DNA of 64,000 nt from Eubacterium sp. (GTDB lineage Bacteria > Bacillota > Clostridia > Lachnospirales > Lachnospiraceae), in the NCBI GenBank assembly GCA_024698585.1, contig JAILRB010000052.1:1-64000 (forward strand), given 5' to 3'. Every line of letters begins with the position of its first letter. The stretch's first letter is position 1. Both the position numbers and the translations under genes were made by a program. The notes beneath the pieces were generated by a model. The model searched no databases. It was not told the DNA's origin and worked only from the letters and a program-made list of their open reading frames with translations. Below, in pieces: positions 1 to 8,167 of this stretch.

Positions 1-64
1 AAAAGTATAAGTGTTTTAGGCAGATGTTAATCTGTCTTATTTGCATGTCATCAAATATAGAAAA

Positions 65-101
65 AGCAGGAAAGCAAACACTTTCCTGCTATATATCTTT
101 T
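65..101. terminator. Bidirectional hairpin terminator
   Basis: AGCAGGAAAG at 65-74 pairs perfectly with CTTTCCTGCT at 81-90 around a 6-base loop. On the plus strand a T-rich tail follows. On the minus strand the stem runs straight into TTTTTCTA. It probably ends a gene that lies left of the window and insulates the gene at 476. Confidence 0.7.
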
Positions 102-404
102 TAGCTACCTTAATTGCAACGTTAACTTAATGACATTGGCCTTAGGGCAGTCGCTTTTTTTTCGCGGAAAGGAGGAGAGAATCGGTGTGAGTCACGTTGC
201 GTGATTGATACGATTTTGCAGGAAGTTTGAGGGAAAAAAGACGAAGGGGGAATATTTTAATAAAAAGGTTTTTTTGAAGGAAATATGGGGTAGTGAAAGT
301 GCACAAAGGAGGATGAAAATAATCACCCTTATCTAAAAATAATACGAAAAAGGGAAAGTGGATCAGGGGAATTTGTTGAAAAAAGCATTGAACGGTTTTT
401 TACA

Positions 405-433
405 TTGAGTCTTCTTTTTTCTATTTATATAAT
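405..433 (+). promoter_or_regulatory. Sigma-A-type promoter of the TadG-like gene
   Basis: TTGAGT at 405-410 and a perfect TATAAT at 428-433 are separated by 17 bases. The ribosome site AGAGGAG (458-464) and ATG 476 follow at a sensible distance. Confidence 0.75.
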
Positions 434-475
434 GTAGTTGGTCAAAGAAGAGAAAAAAGAGGAGTTAAGGAAACC

Positions 476-2062
476 ATGAAAAATTTATTTAAAAAAGAAG
501 ATGGTGCGACGCTTGTTGTGGTTGCGATTCTGTTTACGGTTATCGTTGCCTTAATGGGGGTTGTTATTGATTTTGGACGTGGCTATACGCTAAAGGCTCA
601 AATGCAATCTGCTTGTGACCTGGCGGCAATGTCCGGAGCAAAAGAATTGCCGGACACATCTAAAGCGGTTAGTGTTGCAAGAAACGTTGCACGACAGAAT
701 GGAGTGAATGACGAGGATATCGAGATTTCCATTGAGGATGGAACGAGGATTAAAGTTGATGCCGCAAAAAAGGAAAAAACATACTTTTTCGCAGCGGTTG
801 GAATTAATGATATGAATGTTTCCTGTCACGCCACGGCTCAGAAAAGAGAAGCTGATGTGGAGAAAGATTTTGATTATGCAATTTTCTCCGGAAGCAAAAC
901 CTATCCAATGAGAATGACCGGATCGGGACATCAGGTAGCTGGACGAATTCATTCCAATAATACGGTTGAAGGTGGTGGAGTTCAGTTCTATGAAGCATCT
1001 TCATTACATGGAGGAAACTTTAGCTGGGATACCAAAAGGATTACATCTTCTGATGTTGTAAAAGATGCAAGTGGTAAAGTTACCATTGATCCAAATGCGG
1101 GAACGGTAATTCATCCATATACACCGGTAGCAAGCTCTTATGTTGAAATGCCTTACTATTTAGGAGATTCCATTGAAAGTCTCGTATATATTCCAACCAT
1201 GCCGGGTGATTCTTATTGGGGGAATACAGTATTCATGTGGAAATCATGGCAGACAATTAACGGGGAACAGAATTTGCCGGAATTACTTTCCAATGGAAAA
1301 AATACGAAGATTGAATCGCCGACGATGGATACCTATATGCCGTACGCATTTAGTACAAACAACGATATGCAGATTAGAGCATGGTATTACAATTCTACAT
1401 ACTGTGGTGTATTCAATAAACAGATTCAGGAGTTTCGCGTACAGACAAATTCCTATTCTGTAATCAATGCAGATATCTATGTTTACAATACCTGTGGTGA
1501 TGACCACTGTACAATGCTTTATTTCGCAAATGGAGCAACTATTAACGGAAACATTTACTGTATGCATGGTAGTGTTGGAATTGGCGGTAATAACGTTAAG
1601 GTCAATGGAAACATTTATAGTGAATTAGATATTTACACAGATGGTGGTCCGGATTTACAGATTAACTCCGATTACATATATGCCGGAAGACATATTGGAA
1701 TTTCTAATGGATGTCAGATCAATGGTGTGGTAGTAGCCGGAAAAAATATTACTATGAAGGGTGGACAGTTTAACATTACCAATACAAACGGAACGTTAAG
1801 TCTGTATTCCAAGAAGGGCAATATTACTATGGAAAACACCACAGATTTATATGGATACATCTTCGCACCGTATGGTCACATTACCATGAAGGGAAGCCAT
1901 GCAACGGTTTATGGAAAGATTATTGGTGATGAAGTTGAGTTGACAAATACCACAAAGGTTTATCCGACAGTTCGAGAAATGCCGTATTCGACCAGTGATG
2001 CAAGTGATGTTCTGACAACGAGAGATAAAACAGAAGGAACGATGATTGATTTAGTAGAATAA
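476..2062 (+). CDS. TadE/TadG-like surface protein with beta-helix-like C-terminal region
   Basis: 528 residues. The N-terminus (about 8-36) has the layout of Tad/Flp pilus pseudopilin-like proteins: a short charged stretch (KKEDGA), one hydrophobic helix, then VIDFGRGYTLKAQMQSACD followed by LAAMSGAKEL. This is the putative TadG N-terminal region that anchors the protein in the membrane. Residues from about 330 to 500 are rich in repeated INGN/VNGNIY and NITMK turns, which suggests a stacked beta-solenoid similar in style to bactofilin or polymer-forming domains. The family assignment of the N-terminus is fairly secure; the role of the large exposed part is not known. No tadA, tadB, tadC, tadZ, flp or prepilin peptidase gene lies nearby, so it is an orphan. 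It has its own promoter and terminator and is a single-gene unit. Confidence 0.75.
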   Translation: MKNLFKKEDGATLVVVAILFTVIVALMGVVIDFGRGYTLKAQMQSACDLAAMSGAKELPDTSKAVSVARNVARQNGVNDEDIEISIEDGTRIKVDAAKKEKTYFFAAVGINDMNVSCHATAQKREADVEKDFDYAIFSGSKTYPMRMTGSGHQVAGRIHSNNTVEGGGVQFYEASSLHGGNFSWDTKRITSSDVVKDASGKVTIDPNAGTVIHPYTPVASSYVEMPYYLGDSIESLVYIPTMPGDSYWGNTVFMWKSWQTINGEQNLPELLSNGKNTKIESPTMDTYMPYAFSTNNDMQIRAWYYNSTYCGVFNKQIQEFRVQTNSYSVINADIYVYNTCGDDHCTMLYFANGATINGNIYCMHGSVGIGGNNVKVNGNIYSELDIYTDGGPDLQINSDYIYAGRHIGISNGCQINGVVVAGKNITMKGGQFNITNTNGTLSLYSKKGNITMENTTDLYGYIFAPYGHITMKGSHATVYGKIIGDEVELTNTTKVYPTVREMPYSTSDASDVLTTRDKTEGTMIDLVE

Positions 2063-2077
2063 TTAAAAGAAAATATA

Positions 2078-2140
2078 AAAACGATGGTTTGGAAGGGATG
2101 CTGAAAAGCAAAAACTGATCAAATCATCGTTTTTTGTTTT
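2078..2140 (+). terminator. Rho-independent terminator after the TadG-like gene
   Basis: AAAACGATG with TTT at 2078-2092 pairs with AAA/CATCGTTTT at 2119-2133 (one G-T pair). The run TTTTTTGTTTTT follows directly. The loop is about 26 bases. Confidence 0.8.
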
Positions 2141-2290
2141 TGGAAAAAATAAAATGAAAACAAGTTTTAAGCAATAAAAACAATTTTACGTAATTCAATT
2201 ACCGAAAAACATAGGAATAATCGGCATAAAATCGTTTCAAAACACTCGAAATAAAAAACATTTTTTTATGGTTTTCAGGTAGAAATTCCA

Positions 2291-2335
2291 CAATGCATAT
2301 GTTATATTGATTGTAAATATGCAGTTAATGCATTG
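2291..2335. promoter_or_regulatory. Nested inverted repeats before the GH3 glucosidase (probable operator)
   Basis: CAATGCAT at 2291-2298 is perfectly mirrored by ATGCATTG at 2328-2335. Inside and overlapping it, TGCATAT (2294-2300) is mirrored by ATATGCA (2317-2323). A possible -10 TATATT lies at 2303-2308 between the arms, but I do not see a good -35. The arrangement fits a repressor or activator site over the promoter of the sugar-hydrolase gene. The ribosome site AGGAGGAG (2368-2375) precedes ATG 2383. Confidence 0.5.
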
Positions 2336-2382
2336 CTGGAAAAAACTAACGTTTTTGTTGGAGATTCAGGAGGAGAGAATAC

Positions 2383-5151
2383 ATGTCAAAAGACTTAAAA
2401 GGTGTACCGGTAGAAGGCTTTGCTGAAAAGAGCAGAGAAGCAGCAGTAGAAGGAATTGTTTTACTGAAGAATGAAAATGAAATGCTTCCATTTAAAAAGG
2501 AAGATAAGGTATCCGTATTCGGTCGACCAATGATTGAATATTATAGAAGTGGTACTGGTTCCGGTGGAGCCGTACAGGTTGAATATGCGACAAATATCGT
2601 GGATGGTTTCCGTGACAATGGAATTGCTATCAATGAAGATATTGTTGCAGACTATACAGAGTGGTTAAAGGATCATCCGTTTGATAACGGTGGCGGTGGC
2701 TGGGCTGCTGAACCTTGGTTCCAGAAAGATATGGATATCACAGTAGAGTATGCGAAGGCGCAGGCGGAAAAGACCAATAAGGCTGCCTACGTAATCGGTA
2801 GAACTGCAGGAGAAGATAAGGATAACTTCGCATGGGACGGAAGTTTCCTCTTAACACCGGAAGAAAAAGCAAACATTAAGAATATTACAGAAGCTTTTGA
2901 CGAAGTTTGTATTATTTTAAATGTGTCTAATATTATTGACATGAAGTGGATTGAAGATCCTGCATATAATGATAAGATTAAGTCCATCGTGATTGTTTGG
3001 GGCGGTGGAATGGAAGGTGGAAATGCTGTCGGTGATGTGCTTTCCGGAAAGGTAACACCAAGTGGTAAGTTGCCGGATACCATTGCATATGATATCGAAG
3101 ATTATCCTTCCACAAAGAACTTTGGTGACCCGTTAAATAACTTATATCAGGAAGATATTTATATTGGTTACCGTTATTTCGAAACATTTGCACCGGATAA
3201 GGTAATGTTTGAATTTGGTTTCGGTCTTTCCTATACTACATTTGATGTGGATACAGTAGATGCGAAAGAAGTAGGAGATGATATCGTTCTCACTACAAAG
3301 GTTACTAACACAGGAGACAAGTTCTCCGGTAAGGAAGTTGTTCAGGTTTATTATGAAGCACCTCAGGGTGAACTTGGAAAGCCGGCAATGGTTCTTGGCG
3401 CATTTAAGAAGACGAAGACTTTGGCACCGGGAGAAAGCGAAACGGTTGAAATCAAACTTCCGATTAAGAGCATGGCATCTTATGATGACAGCAATGCAAC
3501 AGGACATAAGTCATGTTACGTGTTAGAAGCAGGCGATTATAAGATTTTCGTAGGTAACAGCGTGCGTGAAAACGCATTTGTTTATACTTATAAATTAGAT
3601 GAGTTAGTAGTTGTGGAACAGTTATCTGAGGCAATGTGTCCGAACGATGATAAGCTTACCTTATTAAAACCGGGTGCAAGAAAAGCAGATGGAACCTATG
3701 AAGAAACTTATGTACCATCTCAGAAGCCAACGGTTGATATGGCAAAGAGAATTGAAGACAATCTTCCTCCATCAATGGAAATCACCGGAGATGTTGGAAT
3801 TACATTACAGGATGTGCGCGATGGTAAAGCGGATTTAGATACTTTCGTTGCACAGTTAGATGTGTCAGAACTTGCGTTAATCGTTCGTGGTGAAGGAATG
3901 AGTAACCCTCGTGTAACCCAGGGTACTGCATCTGCTTTCGGTGGATTAAGTGATTCTTTATTCAGCTACGGTGTTCCTGCAGCATGCTGTGCAGATGGAC
4001 CGAGTGGACTTCGTTACGATGGAAAGGCGACACAGCTTCCAATCGGAACCGCTCTTTCATCAACATGGAATCCGGAATTAGTTCGTGAACTTTACACCAT
4101 GGAAGGTCAGGAACTTTACAGAAACGACGTGGATACCCTTTTAGGACCAGGGGTAAACATTCATAGAAATCCGTTAAACGGTAGAAACTTCGAATATTAT
4201 TCCGAAGATCCATACCTTTCCGGTATTATGGCAACTGCTTCTACCGGTGGTATTAAAGATGGTGGTGCTTGGGGAACCATTAAGCACTTCGCATTAAACG
4301 GACAGGAATCACATCGATTCAAAATCAATGCAGTTGCATCTGAAAGAGCAATTAGAGAAATTTACTTAAAGACATTCGAAATGCCAATTAAGGCCGGAGA
4401 AGTTATGGCATTAATGACTTCTTATAACCCAATCAACGGTCATTGGGCAGCGTCAAACTATGATCTTTGTACCACAATTCTTCGTGGAGAATGGGGGTAC
4501 AAGGGATTTGTAATGACTGACTGGTGGGCAAAGATGAACGATGTTGTGGAAGGTGGAGAAGAAACCAATACTGACATCCGTGATATGGTTCGTTCCCAGA
4601 ATGACGTATACATGGTAGTAAACAACAACGGTGCAGAAGTAAACTCTAACGGAGATAATACAGAAGAATCTGTAGCCAATGGTACCTTAACCATCGGAGA
4701 ACTTCAGAGAGCTGCTAAGAATATCTTAAACTTCATTCTGAATGCACCTGTTATTGAAAGACCATTGGTTGACACAGACGTGGCGAAGCATTTTGATGCA
4801 GACCCAACCGGTGTTGCAAAATACGAAACATTCAAATTAGCGGAAGACAACAAGGTAATGTTTAACAGCGGTACACAGGCTTCTGTAGAAATTGATGAAA
4901 CAGCAGAATACACAGTGATTGTAAACATTATGTTTGAAAAGAGTAACTTATCTCAGTCAACCGTAAACGTTATGACCGGAGATGAAACAATGTTTGTCAT
5001 CCAGACCAACGGAACAGACGGAAACTGGATTACACAGAAGTTGTGTAAGGTACAGTTAGATAAAGGTATTTACAACATCGACTTAGTAGATGTCCTTGCA
5101 GGTATTAAAGTAAGTTACATCCAGTTCAAGAAGATTAATAAAAAGAAGTAA
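2383..5151 (+). CDS. GH3 beta-glucosidase-type glycosidase, reversed domain order
   Basis: 922 residues, no signal peptide, so the enzyme is probably cytoplasmic and acts on imported oligosaccharides. The usual GH3 order is swapped. The alpha/beta sandwich (VEGIVLLKNENEMLPF, about residues 23-270) comes first. A fibronectin-III-like domain follows, introduced by FGFGLSYTTF (about 285-410). The TIM barrel then runs from about 485 to 780, with KHFALNGQE (about 635) and the nucleophile motif GFVMTDWW (Asp about 708). This order is known from Butyrivibrio and Ruminococcus beta-glucosidases, so it is not a cloning artefact. The last 120 or so residues form an extra beta-rich domain that resembles a CBM6-like or PA14-like module. 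It is a single gene between its own leader repeat and a strong terminator. Exact substrate (beta-glucoside or beta-xyloside) cannot be read from sequence. Confidence 0.92.
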   Translation: MSKDLKGVPVEGFAEKSREAAVEGIVLLKNENEMLPFKKEDKVSVFGRPMIEYYRSGTGSGGAVQVEYATNIVDGFRDNGIAINEDIVADYTEWLKDHPFDNGGGGWAAEPWFQKDMDITVEYAKAQAEKTNKAAYVIGRTAGEDKDNFAWDGSFLLTPEEKANIKNITEAFDEVCIILNVSNIIDMKWIEDPAYNDKIKSIVIVWGGGMEGGNAVGDVLSGKVTPSGKLPDTIAYDIEDYPSTKNFGDPLNNLYQEDIYIGYRYFETFAPDKVMFEFGFGLSYTTFDVDTVDAKEVGDDIVLTTKVTNTGDKFSGKEVVQVYYEAPQGELGKPAMVLGAFKKTKTLAPGESETVEIKLPIKSMASYDDSNATGHKSCYVLEAGDYKIFVGNSVRENAFVYTYKLDELVVVEQLSEAMCPNDDKLTLLKPGARKADGTYEETYVPSQKPTVDMAKRIEDNLPPSMEITGDVGITLQDVRDGKADLDTFVAQLDVSELALIVRGEGMSNPRVTQGTASAFGGLSDSLFSYGVPAACCADGPSGLRYDGKATQLPIGTALSSTWNPELVRELYTMEGQELYRNDVDTLLGPGVNIHRNPLNGRNFEYYSEDPYLSGIMATASTGGIKDGGAWGTIKHFALNGQESHRFKINAVASERAIREIYLKTFEMPIKAGEVMALMTSYNPINGHWAASNYDLCTTILRGEWGYKGFVMTDWWAKMNDVVEGGEETNTDIRDMVRSQNDVYMVVNNNGAEVNSNGDNTEESVANGTLTIGELQRAAKNILNFILNAPVIERPLVDTDVAKHFDADPTGVAKYETFKLAEDNKVMFNSGTQASVEIDETAEYTVIVNIMFEKSNLSQSTVNVMTGDETMFVIQTNGTDGNWITQKLCKVQLDKGIYNIDLVDVLAGIKVSYIQFKKINKKK

Positions 5152-5178
5152 TGCCGAATTACATACGGTGAAAATAAA

Positions 5179-5236
5179 AGAAGAATCCTTCGACGCAAAT
5201 TTATTTGCGAGAGAAGGATTCTTCTTTCGTTTTTAT
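5179..5236 (+). terminator. Strong terminator after the GH3 gene
   Basis: AGAAGAATCCTTC at 5179-5191 pairs with GAAGGATTCTTCT at 5213-5225. CGCAAAT/ATTTGCG (5194-5200 and 5203-5209) extends the stem inward. A T-rich tail follows (TTTCGTTTTTATT). Confidence 0.85.
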
Positions 5237-5274
5237 TGCGCGCCAGCGCAAGTGAGAAATGTTAGCACTAACAT
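5236..5274. repeat. Two adjacent short palindromes
   Basis: TTGCGC (5236-5241) and GCGCAA (5246-5251) form a 6-bp hairpin with a 4-base loop. Eight bases on, ATGTTAG-CA-CTAACAT (5259-5274) has perfect 7-base arms around a 2-base centre. They sit between the GH3 terminator and the promoter at 5328. They could be a regulator site or part of a dispersed intergenic repeat. I did not see a second copy in the window. Confidence 0.45.
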
Positions 5275-5327
5275 ATTTGCCTAAAGTTGCTTTTTTTGTC
5301 TGGTGTTGGCGAAAAGAGATAAAAAAC

Positions 5328-5356
5328 TTGACGAAGTAAGGGTGGATATATACTAT
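5328..5356 (+). promoter_or_regulatory. Promoter of the small secreted protein gene
   Basis: TTGACG at 5328-5333 and TACTAT at 5351-5356 are spaced by 17 bases. TATAAA overlaps just downstream. The ribosome site GAAAGGAG (5405-5412) sits 7 bases before ATG 5420. Confidence 0.7.
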
Positions 5357-5419
5357 AAATCTCGTGCTTTTTATGAAGACGCACACAGGATAATTTTATA
5401 AATTGAAAGGAGAAAGAGA

Positions 5420-6034
5420 ATGAAAAAGTTAATTATGGGAGGGGTATTGGTGTTGACAATGATAGCTACACAGGTCACACCGGCAAGTGCAAAAACCTAT
5501 ACTAGGTCAGTTCAGTTAGGAGGTGCGAAAGGACAGTATATCACTTATACGCTTGATACAGCAGCACGTAGAAATTTGGTTTTTCCACTTAATTTTGTAT
5601 ACCATGATAAAGGTAAGGCAGATGGCGCATTTTCATCATCGCTTACAAAAGGAGATGAGTTTGGTGTAGAAGCAAGCATTACGTACAATATGGATGCTTA
5701 TTTCGCAGGTGTAGAAGTGTCAGCGGGTGTTTCAGCATCTGTATCTCAGAGTCAGACAAAGGACTATACGCATGAAAGAATCAAGTCATCAAAGAAAAGT
5801 GGATATTATATTATTGAAGGAACAGTACCAGGAAAGACAACAAAAACATCATTGAGAATAGTAAATTGTTCAAATGGTAAAGTCAAAACAAACAAATCGG
5901 ATAGTTATGGTTTTACCCCTGGAACATCAGCTATTATTGGTTTTCATGCAAGAGATGGAGTGGCATGGCCTGAGTCAGAATACAAAGCTGATAAGCTCTA
6001 TGTTTTGGCATGTAAAGCGATGGGAATTAGTTAA
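5420..6034 (+). CDS. Small secreted protein of unknown function
   Basis: 204 residues. It has a clear Sec signal peptide: MKKL, a hydrophobic core, and probable cleavage after TPASA near residue 25. The mature protein of about 180 residues looks beta-rich. Its centre (about 80-125) alternates small or polar and hydrophobic residues (VEVSAGVSASVSQSQ), a pattern often seen in amphipathic beta-hairpins, including membrane-inserting loops of beta-pore toxins. There are only two cysteines in the mature part. I do not recognise a family. Its own promoter and terminator frame it as a single-gene unit, directly upstream of a lipoprotein/ABC-transporter operon on the same strand. A toxin, bacteriocin-like or extracellular binding role is possible but unproven. 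Confidence 0.8.
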   Translation: MKKLIMGGVLVLTMIATQVTPASAKTYTRSVQLGGAKGQYITYTLDTAARRNLVFPLNFVYHDKGKADGAFSSSLTKGDEFGVEASITYNMDAYFAGVEVSAGVSASVSQSQTKDYTHERIKSSKKSGYYIIEGTVPGKTTKTSLRIVNCSNGKVKTNKSDSYGFTPGTSAIIGFHARDGVAWPESEYKADKLYVLACKAMGIS

Positions 6035-6062
6035 TAACAAAAATGTAATTTACAGATAATGA

Positions 6063-6096
6063 GAAATGCTTTTATTATTAAAAGCATTTCTTTTTA
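6063..6096 (+). terminator. Terminator after the small secreted protein
   Basis: A perfect 12-bp stem, GAAATGCTTTTA (6063-6074) with TAAAAGCATTTC (6079-6090), has a 4-base loop and a TTTTTAT tail. Confidence 0.85.
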
Positions 6097-6156
6097 TAAG
6101 GATATAATAAATTTGAGAAAAATAGTTGATAGTATAGGAAGGAAAAGGTTTTAACT

Positions 6157-7263
6157 ATGAAAATGAAAAAGGTTGGAATGTTATTTGGGGCAATTATAAT
6201 AGGAATTGCATTGTTATGTAGTGGGTGTTCAAAAGCTGGGAGCAAAAATAAAGAAAATAACAAAAAAGTTATAAAATCTGACTATATTATTCCGGATTAT
6301 AGTGATTTGGTTATATTAAGTGATTTAAATAATGTTGATTTAGAATACTATCCCGGACAGCTAAATACATCATGTGATTTTAGAATTATTTCAACCCGAA
6401 AACTGGATATGGATAAAATAGATATACAGTTTGATAGTGATCTTGATTTTAAAAAAACAGTTTCCGAAGATACTACGAATGAAAATGTGTTTTTTGATTA
6501 TAACCTTCTGTTGGCTTATAATTCATTGAAATCTGAAGATGGAGTATCAACGATTGATGAATTGCCAATGGGGGAATATGATAAAGTTAAGGAAGGCTTG
6601 AATCTTTACTCTTATTACGTAGACTGTGTTTTTGATTTATCGGATAAAAAAAATTATGAAGACGCAGAAATTAATAATGTATACATAAAATATGATGGTA
6701 AAGAGTACAAAAATGAAATTGGAAGAATTATTGTAAATGATAAGTTGTTGAATGTGGAAGAAGCAGATGTAGATAAAGACTTTATAGCATTGCATTGCCC
6801 AGAGGCATTTTATCAAACGTTTTATTACGATAAAAATGGGGAGTTTTCCTATAGTGATTATACAGGTGTTTTTGAAACATTTGATGAACCGGTTACTTTG
6901 AAGAATGCAAGATTTATTAATGGACAAACGATTGAATTGGAAAGTCTTGAATTAGAAATAATAACTGGTGATAAAACTGTAAATACAGTCTGGGAACCGG
7001 GAGATGAATTAAAGATTCCGGCAAAATCTACTGTAAATATAATGATAATTGGAAAAAGTGACAAAATAAAAAATCATTGTGGATTTAAGGCAAATCCTAT
7101 TACAGAATTTGAGTTTGAATCAAAAGGGGATACCGTTAAGGAATATATTAAGGTTTCAGGAACAATTTATGAATTCAATAAATACGAAGAATATGCAGTT
7201 TTGCATGATAATATAGATATCTTTGAATCGTATTATAACGTATTAGGGGGAGAACAAGAGTGA
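6157..7263 (+). CDS. Lipoprotein, first gene of an ABC-type membrane operon
   Basis: 368 residues. The N-terminus has a lipoprotein signal: MKMKK, a hydrophobic core and the lipobox LCSGC with Cys at about residue 24. The mature part is acidic and Asp/Asn/Lys-rich, with no domain I can name. A segment near residues 265-300 (WEPGDELKIPAKSTVNIMI) looks like a beta-sandwich strand pair. It overlaps the next gene by 4 bases (GTGA), so the two are translationally coupled. With the ABC genes downstream it is probably an extracytoplasmic sensing, substrate-binding or immunity-type component. Base composition is visibly lower in GC than the housekeeping genes further right. A clean promoter is not obvious; TATAAT lies at 6103-6108, but without a good -35. 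Confidence 0.8.
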   Translation: MKMKKVGMLFGAIIIGIALLCSGCSKAGSKNKENNKKVIKSDYIIPDYSDLVILSDLNNVDLEYYPGQLNTSCDFRIISTRKLDMDKIDIQFDSDLDFKKTVSEDTTNENVFFDYNLLLAYNSLKSEDGVSTIDELPMGEYDKVKEGLNLYSYYVDCVFDLSDKKNYEDAEINNVYIKYDGKEYKNEIGRIIVNDKLLNVEEADVDKDFIALHCPEAFYQTFYYDKNGEFSYSDYTGVFETFDEPVTLKNARFINGQTIELESLELEIITGDKTVNTVWEPGDELKIPAKSTVNIMIIGKSDKIKNHCGFKANPITEFEFESKGDTVKEYIKVSGTIYEFNKYEEYAVLHDNIDIFESYYNVLGGEQE

Positions 7264-8111
7264 ATGTAAAAAAGGCGATAATAGTATTTGCAGCAATTAT
7301 TATCTATGCAATCCCAATTACATGTATAATAGTCCTCTCTGAGAGAGAAATAGAAAAATATCGATTGGATATTGATTTTGATACAAAAGAAAGTGCATAC
7401 GGTAGAGTGTATCAGGTGGAGCGAAAAGATGTAGAAGAATATTATGAGTGTGATGTGAATGTTACTTGTATTGAAAAGAAAGAAGTGATTGTTCCAAATA
7501 CATACAAGATTAAAGTTCAAGAAGAGGATGAAATCTTTAAAAAGACTATTCTTGCATCGGATGGAAAAAGTAATATATTAGCTGAATTTAATGGAAAAGT
7601 ATGTGGGATTGATTATAACGATAATAATATAGTTCTATCATATTATGATTTTGCTGATAAAGTGTATGAGTGTCATGCCCCCGAAGATATAAAAAATGTA
7701 TTTGATGAAGCGGTTTTGTATAATAAGGATAAAGAAAAAATATCTGTCGTAAGAAAATCAAATATCAATAGCGAAGGGAAATATATGATTTATTTGTCAA
7801 TGCCGAAAAGTGAAAAATATGATTATGGAACGTCAATACCTAAGTATCGAATATACACGGGAAATGTGTATAAAAAATCTCTTGTGATAAATGAAAATTG
7901 TATTTTTAAGGGAGAAGATGGTTACTATGTTAGAAAAGTGGATGAAAATGGAGCCTATCTATCTGACATAAAAGTGGAAATAGGATATCGAAGAGATGGA
8001 TATGTGTGTATTTCAGGAGTCGAAGAAGGAATGCTATGTGATGGTGGGACTGAAAGTGGAAATGATGAAGAAAAAACTTCTGAAGAACAAGTGTTAGAAG
8101 AAGATTCATAA
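7260..8111 (+). CDS. Single-pass membrane protein, degenerate HlyD/MacA-like adaptor
   Basis: 283 residues from a GTG start that overlaps the upstream stop by 4 bases and follows GGGGGAG. One N-terminal membrane helix (about 4-28) is followed by an extracytoplasmic domain. Two stretches recall membrane-fusion adaptors: GKVCGIDYNDNNIVLSYYD (about 115-135), like the lipoyl-type hairpin, and YVRKVDENGAYLSDIKVEIG with YVCISGVEEGMLC (about 222-260), like the membrane-proximal domain of MacA. The C-terminal 20 residues are acidic and probably disordered. The position directly before a MacB-type ATPase and permease supports an adaptor role. The match is weak enough that this remains an inference. 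Confidence 0.75.
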   Translation: MNVKKAIIVFAAIIIYAIPITCIIVLSEREIEKYRLDIDFDTKESAYGRVYQVERKDVEEYYECDVNVTCIEKKEVIVPNTYKIKVQEEDEIFKKTILASDGKSNILAEFNGKVCGIDYNDNNIVLSYYDFADKVYECHAPEDIKNVFDEAVLYNKDKEKISVVRKSNINSEGKYMIYLSMPKSEKYDYGTSIPKYRIYTGNVYKKSLVINENCIFKGEDGYYVRKVDENGAYLSDIKVEIGYRRDGYVCISGVEEGMLCDGGTESGNDEEKTSEEQVLEEDS

Positions 8112-8167
8112 ATAAAAAGTTACTAGAATTCCTTTTTGAAGAAAATTTTTGTGCAAGGAGTCTGTTG

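Larger units (their letters stand above)
1..475. other. Non-coding leader region before the TadG-like gene
   Basis: I see no convincing gene in these 475 bases. Two hairpins lie near the left edge (a weak one at 18-37 and a strong one at 65-90). A short CACG inverted repeat lies near 197-208. A purine-rich stretch with several AGGAGG-like strings follows, but none is correctly placed before a usable open frame. The last 75 bases hold the promoter and ribosome site of the next gene. Confidence 0.6.

Noticed and set aside
18-37. Hairpin AGGCAGAT/ATCTGTCT at the left edge
   Set aside because: The 8-bp stem has a wobble pair and no T-run. It may be part of the 3' end of an unseen gene, but it is too weak to call as a terminator.
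171-400. Possible riboswitch in the leader of the TadG-like gene
   Set aside because: I compared it mentally with c-di-GMP, cobalamin and SAM riboswitch cores and saw no match. The best promoter (405-433) lies downstream of it, so it would not be in the message.
5201-5386. 61-residue minus-strand frame between the GH3 gene and the secreted protein gene
   Set aside because: It crosses the terminator stem and the palindromes, has no ribosome site and no family-like composition.
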